From positions 1-15,625 of the forward strand of contig JBGOUJ010000111.1 in assembly GCA_041477005.1 (NCBI GenBank): a stretch of DNA of 15,625 nt. The letters are read 5' to 3'. Position numbers and translations under genes: made by a program. This DNA is from JBGOUJ01 sp041477005 (GTDB taxonomy: Bacteria; Acidobacteriota; Terriglobia; Bryobacterales; JACQDG01). A model generated the notes under the pieces. That model did no database searches. It was not told the origin of the DNA and was given only the letters and a program-made list of their open reading frames with translations. The first letter of the stretch is position 1, and every line of letters begins with the position of its first letter. This document shows, piece after piece, positions 12,221 through 15,625 of the stretch.

Positions 12221-13591
12221 TCACCCAGCCAGTTTCTCCAGGAAGTGGACCACGGAAAGAATCCCCTTGTAGTAATTCTCGAGGCAGAACTTCTCGTTTG
12301 GGGAATGCAGGCCGTCGTCGGGGAGGCCGAAGCCCATCATCACGGTGGGGATGCCGAGGTGGTGGGCGAAGTCGCCGACAATGGGGATGGAGCCGCCGGA
12401 GCGGATGTAAACCGTCGGCTGGCCGTAGACCTCGCTGAAGGCCTCCGCCGCCACGCGGATCGCGCGGCTGTCCGGGTTCACCACGGTCGCGGGCGCCGCG
12501 CTCAGCACAGTCACATCCACCTGCACTCCGGCCGGCGAGTTGGCCTTGACGAAATCCCTCACTTGCCGGATGACCTTGTCGGGATCCTGCTCCGGCACCA
12601 GCCGGATGCTGACCTTGGCCGTGGCCTTGGCCGGAATCACGGTCTTCGCCCCGGCCGCGGTAAAGCCCCCGGCGATCCCGTGCACCTCAAACGTGGGCCG
12701 CGCCCAGGTCCGGTGGAAAACGCTGTAGCCCTTCTCGCCGGTCAGCTTCGTCGAGCCGACTTCTTTGGCCAGAAACTCGTTTTCCTCGAACGGCAGCCGC
12801 GACCAGCTTTCGAGCTCGGCCGGGGCCGGCGCTTTGACGTCGTCGTAAATGCCCGGAATCTGGATCACGCCGCCGGCGTCCTTGGCCTTCGAGAGCAGCT
12901 CGATCAGCCCGAACACCGCGCTCGGCGCCGCGCCGCCGTACAGCCCGGAGTGCAGATCGCGCGACGGCCCGCTAGCCGCCCACTCCATGTAGATCAGGCC
13001 GCGCAGCCCCGTGCACAGCGTCGGCATGTTGGCCTGAAACATCGCCGTGTCGCTCACCAGGGCCACGTCGGCGGCGAGCTTCTGCTTGTTTTCGGGGACA
13101 AACCTGGCGATCGAGTGGCCGCCCACCTCTTCCTCGCCCTCGATCAGGAACTTCACGTTGACCGGCGGCTGGCCATAGAGAGTGCGGAAAGCATCCATGG
13201 CCTTGACGTGGATGTACATCTGGCCCTTGTCGTCGGCCGAGCCGCGCGCGTAGATGCTGCCGTTGCGCACGGTCGGCTCGAACGGTTTCGAGATCCACAG
13301 CTCGAGCGGATCGGGCGGCTGCACGTCGTAGTGGCCGTAGCACAGCACGGTCGGCTTGCCCGGCGCGTGGAGCCAGTCGCTGTAGACCAGAGGGTGTCCC
13401 TCGGTGGGAATGATCTCCACGTTTTGCATCCCCACGTTCCGCAGGCTCGAAGCCACAAACTGCGAGGCCCGCTCGATGTGCGGCCGGTGATCCGGCAGCG
13501 TGCTGATGCTGGGGATGCGGAGAAACTCGAACAGCTCTTCGAGCAACCGGTCCCGGTTGTGCTCGACAAAACTCTGCGCGCTGAGTGGCAT
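12221..13591 (-). CDS. M20-family dipeptidase / metallopeptidase
   Basis: The 456-aa length and motifs match the carnosine-dipeptidase-like branch of peptidase family M20, cytosolic di-zinc enzymes that hydrolyse dipeptides. The metal and catalytic set is visible: His87 and Asp89 (GHYDVQP), bridging Asp120 (GSADDKGQ), catalytic Glu154 and metal Glu155 (EGEEEVGG), Asp near 182 (VSDTAMFQ), and the C-terminal metal His in DGLHSPNE. The dimerisation insert with VHGIAGG lies in the middle. GGGAGG stands 6 nt before the ATG. It starts 24 nt after the hpt stop, so the two are probably cotranscribed. The true substrate cannot be read from sequence. Confidence 0.95.
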   Translation of the reverse strand: MPLSAQSFVEHNRDRLLEELFEFLRIPSISTLPDHRPHIERASQFVASSLRNVGMQNVEIIPTEGHPLVYSDWLHAPGKPTVLCYGHYDVQPPDPLELWISKPFEPTVRNGSIYARGSADDKGQMYIHVKAMDAFRTLYGQPPVNVKFLIEGEEEVGGHSIARFVPENKQKLAADVALVSDTAMFQANMPTLCTGLRGLIYMEWAASGPSRDLHSGLYGGAAPSAVFGLIELLSKAKDAGGVIQIPGIYDDVKAPAPAELESWSRLPFEENEFLAKEVGSTKLTGEKGYSVFHRTWARPTFEVHGIAGGFTAAGAKTVIPAKATAKVSIRLVPEQDPDKVIRQVRDFVKANSPAGVQVDVTVLSAAPATVVNPDSRAIRVAAEAFSEVYGQPTVYIRSGGSIPIVGDFAHHLGIPTVMMGFGLPDDGLHSPNEKFCLENYYKGILSVVHFLEKLAG

Positions 13592-13615
13592 TGGATCCTC
13601 CCGTGAAAGCGTTTA

Positions 13616-14158
13616 TTATACAGCGTGCGGTAACTTCATTACTGCTACATAAGGAAGGTTGCGGTAAAACTGGTTGTAATCGAGGCCGAAGCCCACCACG
13701 AAGCGGTCGGGAATCTCGAAGCAGCGGAACCGCACCGGCACCTGCACGATGCGCCGCGGCGTTTTATCGAGAAAGGTGCAGACCGCCAGGCTGTTCGGCT
13801 GCCGCCCGGCCAGCGTGTGCAGCAGGTAACGGACCGTCAGCCCGGTGTCAACGATGTCTTCCACCAGCAGCACGTCCTCGCCCTCGATTGTCTCGTCGAG
13901 GTCCTTGGAGATCCGCACCACGCCCGGCGCCCGCTGGTTGCTCGAAAAGCTCGAAATGGCCAGGAAGTCGAACTTGACGGGGACCGAAATGGCCCGCGCC
14001 AGGGCCGTCAGAAAGAAGACCGATCCCTTCAGGACGCTGATCAGCTTGATTTCCCGCCCCTGGTAGCTCTGGGAAATCTCCGCCCCCAGCTCCTCAATCC
14101 GCGTCTGAATCTGTTCCTCGGTGAATAGAACCTTCTCGATCTCGGGAGCCTGGGTCAT
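13616..14158 (-). CDS. hpt: Hypoxanthine phosphoribosyltransferase
   Basis: Purine salvage enzyme that joins hypoxanthine or guanine to PRPP, giving IMP or GMP. The 180 aa fit the family. Visible are the Lys-Gly loop in SVLKGSVFFL (41-50), the PRPP-binding loop VLLVEDIVDTGLT (96-108) with the acidic pair and the Asp that serves as general base, DKTPRR with the purine-contacting Lys132, and the C-terminal VVGFGLDYNQFYRNLPY (154-170). The ATG at 14158 has only a weak ribosome site. It is followed at 24 nt by the M20 gene and preceded at about 71 bp by the RelE-type toxin. Confidence 0.96.
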   Translation of the reverse strand: MTQAPEIEKVLFTEEQIQTRIEELGAEISQSYQGREIKLISVLKGSVFFLTALARAISVPVKFDFLAISSFSSNQRAPGVVRISKDLDETIEGEDVLLVEDIVDTGLTVRYLLHTLAGRQPNSLAVCTFLDKTPRRIVQVPVRFRCFEIPDRFVVGFGLDYNQFYRNLPYVAVMKLPHAV

Positions 14159-14178
14159 CAGGAGCTATTATTCCACGG

Positions 14179-14214
14179 CAGCGGTCGGCAAACAGCCGTC
14201 AGCAAACAGCCGTC
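14179..14214. repeat. Short repeat between toxin gene and hpt
   Basis: GCAAACAGCCGTC occurs twice in tandem with a 14-bp period (14188-14200 and 14202-14214). The adjoining CAGCGGTCGGC (14179-14189) is the exact reverse complement of 15294-15304, so this is a member, in opposite orientation, of the repeat family at 15224-15311. Confidence 0.75.
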
Positions 14215-14229
14215 TGCCACCTGCCTGGC

Positions 14230-14496
14230 CTAAACCCGCCTGTAAACCTGCCCGCGTGGCTGCACTGCCAGAATGTCGACGGTCCCCGCGGCCCGGTCCA
14301 CTTCGTAAACGATGCGCCACAGGCCAACCCTCGACTTCCGGAGACCCGCTCGAGCGGCCATCGGCTCGGAAACGAGCGGGTCCAGCGGGTCGGCCAGGAG
14401 CCTTTCTATACGTTGAACGATGCGGCGTTTCGTACCCTGATCGAGACGGCGGATGTGATTCCTGGACTTGCCCGAAAACCGCAGGCTGTAAGTCAC
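14230..14496 (-). CDS. RelE/ParE-family toxin
   Basis: The 88-aa product, read from a GTG that overlaps the antitoxin stop codon (GTGA), matches small RelE-type toxins: YSLRFSGKSRNHIRRLD at the start, a helical TKRRIVQRIERLL, then the core LRKSRVGLWRIVYEVD and the end VDILAVQPRGQVYRR. Family members are ribosome-dependent mRNA endonucleases (RelE) or gyrase inhibitors (ParE); the KSRVGLWRIVYEVD pattern favours RelE. The 4-nt overlap suggests translational coupling. A longer frame with an ATG at 14535 exists but would run inside the antitoxin gene, so the GTG is preferred. Confidence 0.87.
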   Translation of the reverse strand: MTYSLRFSGKSRNHIRRLDQGTKRRIVQRIERLLADPLDPLVSEPMAARAGLRKSRVGLWRIVYEVDRAAGTVDILAVQPRGQVYRRV

Positions 14497-14702
14497 AGCC
14501 CGTTTTCGCTCTTGATCTGTTCCAGCGTCACCCACTCGCCCCGCTGGATCTCCGCCCGGGCTTGCTCGATCTCCGCGAGGTTTTCGGGTGTCACGACGTC
14601 CTCACCGTTCCCACACAGAGCCTGAAGAATCCGCCCTGCCTCTTCCAATTCCGACTCGGGCAGGACCTCGATAAGCTGGTGCAGCGACTGCCGATCTGCC
14701 AT
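14493..14702 (-). CDS. Antitoxin of the RelE-type module
   Basis: The 69-aa product begins MADRQSLHQLIEVLPESELEEAGRIL, an opening often seen in small antitoxins, and ends with an acidic amphipathic stretch AEIEQARAEIQRGEWVTLEQIKSENGL of the kind that wraps around a RelE partner. It is acidic while its partner is basic. An AGAGG ribosome site precedes the ATG at 14702; an in-frame ATG 12 codons upstream (14738) is less likely. Order (antitoxin first) and overlap with the toxin are typical of type II modules, which autoregulate their promoter. No clear DNA-binding domain can be assigned by eye. Confidence 0.82.
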   Translation of the reverse strand: MADRQSLHQLIEVLPESELEEAGRILQALCGNGEDVVTPENLAEIEQARAEIQRGEWVTLEQIKSENGL

Positions 14703-14810
14703 CGTCTCGCCTCTTTCTCTATTAGACCACAGCCGCACCGAGACTCACTTGGCGGGTCCGCGACGGTGAAGGGAAGGGGTTAGGGGCTTGCTTAAGTCCT
14801 GCCCCGCGCT

Positions 14811-15180
14811 CTATTTCGCCGACGGGTCGGCTTTGTGGATGCCGAAGAGCACCCCTTCGGTGTCGAGGCAGTAGGCCAAGTATCCGACGCCGGGGATGAC
14901 AAACTTGGGCACGACTACCTGGCCGCCGCTTTGCTGGACCTTTGCGGCGGCTTCCTCAACGTCGGCGACCTCCACGGTGTTGACAGTCCTCGGCGCACCG
15001 TCCTTGTGGCGCATGATCCCGCCGTTGATGCCGGGCTCAGAATTGAGACCCGTCGTGACCAGCCAGTATTCCTGCGGTCCGCCCCATTTCTGGGATCTGC
15101 CAGCCGAAAACCTGCTGGTAAAACTTTGCCGCCCTTTCCGGTTCCTGAGCGCCCAACTCGAAATGAACGACGCGGTGCAT
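14811..15180 (-). pseudogene. VOC (glyoxalase-fold) family gene broken by a frameshift
   Basis: Two frames together give one VOC-family protein of about 123 aa. Frame 1 from the ATG at 15180 reads MHRVVHFELGAQEPERAAKFY then QQVFGWQI, the classical first beta-alpha unit with FY...FGW. It hits a stop 16 codons later. The next frame continues as QKWGGPQEYWLVTTG, GINGGIMRHKDG, VNTVEVADVEEAAAKV and ends in GYLAYCLDTEGVLFGIHK. One extra base in the C run at 15092-15094 (CCC on the coding strand), or nearby up to 15082, explains the break. An AGGAGG ribosome site precedes the start. Either a young pseudogene or a sequencing error in a homopolymer. Confidence 0.85.
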
Positions 15181-15223
15181 GCCTCATCCTCCTCTGAAGG
15201 TTCGAATCATCATAGCGGAGCGC

Positions 15224-15311
15224 CTGACCGCTGATGGCTGAGTTGCTGATGGCCGGCGGCTGACCGCTGAACCCTCACCGCTGATGGCTGATCGCCGACC
15301 GCTGACGGCTG
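15224..15311. repeat. Cluster of ACCGCTGATGGCTG-type repeats
   Basis: The 14-mer ACCGCTGATGGCTG occurs exactly at 15227-15240 and 15277-15290, with one mismatch at 15298-15311, and partly at 15263-15270. Related GCTGATGGC words fill the gaps. Inverted relatives lie at 14179-14214, on the other side of the VOC and toxin-antitoxin genes. Confidence 0.8.
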
Positions 15312-15396
15312 GGTCTAATGGTTACAGGCCCTAGGCGGCCACAAAGCTTACGAAACGGTCAAGTTTTCGGGACCGACCTCTTTGGCATCTCTGCGC

Positions 15397-15449
15397 CTCT
15401 GCGACTCTGCGGTTAATTCGGCCCCACAATCAACCGCGGAGACGCAGAG
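15397..15449. repeat. Long imperfect inverted repeat (hairpin)
   Basis: Arms 15397-15418 and 15428-15449 pair over 22 positions with two mismatches and one G-T pair, around the 9-nt loop CGGCCCCAC. The arms contain CTCTGCGG and CCGCGGAGACGCAGAG words, a style of dispersed palindromic repeat seen in many bacterial intergenic regions. No T tract follows it, so it is not a classical terminator. Confidence 0.75.
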
Positions 15450-15625
15450 AATTCCCGCATTAATTGTCTCGATACTACTTGGGATCTTGCGATGCAACGC
15501 CTCCCACAGAACCCCCGCTTACGGACTGCGGCTCTCGGATGCTATGGACATTGGGCGTCGAACTTCCGATTTTGAATTTTCAACTTGACCTAGGAATACT
15601 TTCGTAGTAACATCTTCGTACATGC

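Larger units (their letters stand above)
15181..15625. other. Gene-free end of window
   Basis: Apart from the repeat block (15224-15311) and the long hairpin (15397-15449) I see no gene, tRNA or promoter that I can support. The last 80 bases are more AT-rich (15560-15625) and could belong to a regulatory region of a gene beyond the window. Confidence 0.6.

Noticed and set aside
11930..13606. 558-codon open frame on the + strand
   Set aside because: It runs antisense through the S23 gene, the pyrimidine tract and the M20 peptidase. Both opposing genes have clear family motifs, so this is a shadow.
15224..15311. Possible CRISPR-like repeat cluster
   Set aside because: Unit spacing is irregular, spacers resemble the repeats, and no cas genes are present.
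15382..15588. 68-codon + strand frame at the end of the window
   Set aside because: It is read through the inverted repeat at 15397-15449, lacks a ribosome site and resembles no family.

Overview
The window is GC-rich chromosomal DNA from a free-living bacterium, most likely an Acidobacteriota of the Bryobacterales/Solibacterales type. That placement is inferred from gene content and style: a TonB-like protein with a PLPPLEVTSKPV-type N-terminus, a Ser/Thr kinase fused to a cyclase-like domain, an S23-type four-helix-bundle gene, and small high-GC operons. No rRNA or marker phylogeny is available to confirm it.

Region 1 (1-1945, + strand) is a dense tRNA array. It holds 22 recognisable tRNA genes, the first cut by the window edge, plus a decayed tRNA-Tyr-like copy at the end. 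They are packed head to tail with spacers of 0-20 nt and one 48-nt spacer. Nearly all encode their own CCA. Every anticodon occurs only once, so this looks like a broad decoding set rather than amplification of a few tRNAs. Several members break near-universal rules: C33 in the adjacent Val(TAC) and Ile(GAT) genes, no U8 in Pro and Ser(GCT), U37 in Asp, and no encoded G-1 in His. The array probably starts upstream of the window.

Region 2 (1940-4877, - strand) holds a tail-anchored protein kinase fused to a degenerate class III nucleotide-cyclase-like domain. Upstream of it lies a TonB-type energy transducer with a long Gly-rich linker. The gap between them carries an 11-bp tandem repeat.

Region 3 (about 5230-9593, + strand) is a housekeeping cluster: ileS, lspA (overlapping ileS) and lgt. 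The last two are the lipoprotein-maturation enzymes. Next to it, on the - strand (9618-9920), is a small predicted lipoprotein with YxWGxW-type repeats, and then on the + strand a secreted protein of unknown function (10045-10716).

Region 4 (10745-15180, - strand) reads, in transcription order: a VOC (glyoxalase-fold) gene broken by a frameshift, a RelE-type toxin-antitoxin pair, hpt, an M20 dipeptidase, an S23 four-helix-bundle gene, and a YdjM/DUF457 membrane hydrolase. The S23 gene sits between a polypurine tract and a complementary polypyrimidine tract that run exactly from the stop codon of the M20 gene to the start codon of the DUF457 gene, so it looks like an inserted cassette. Related GCTGACGGCTG-type repeats lie in opposite orientation on the two sides of the toxin-antitoxin/VOC segment.

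Region 5 (15181-15625) has no convincing gene. It contains dispersed repeats and a long imperfect hairpin. No CRISPR array, rRNA or transposase gene was seen.
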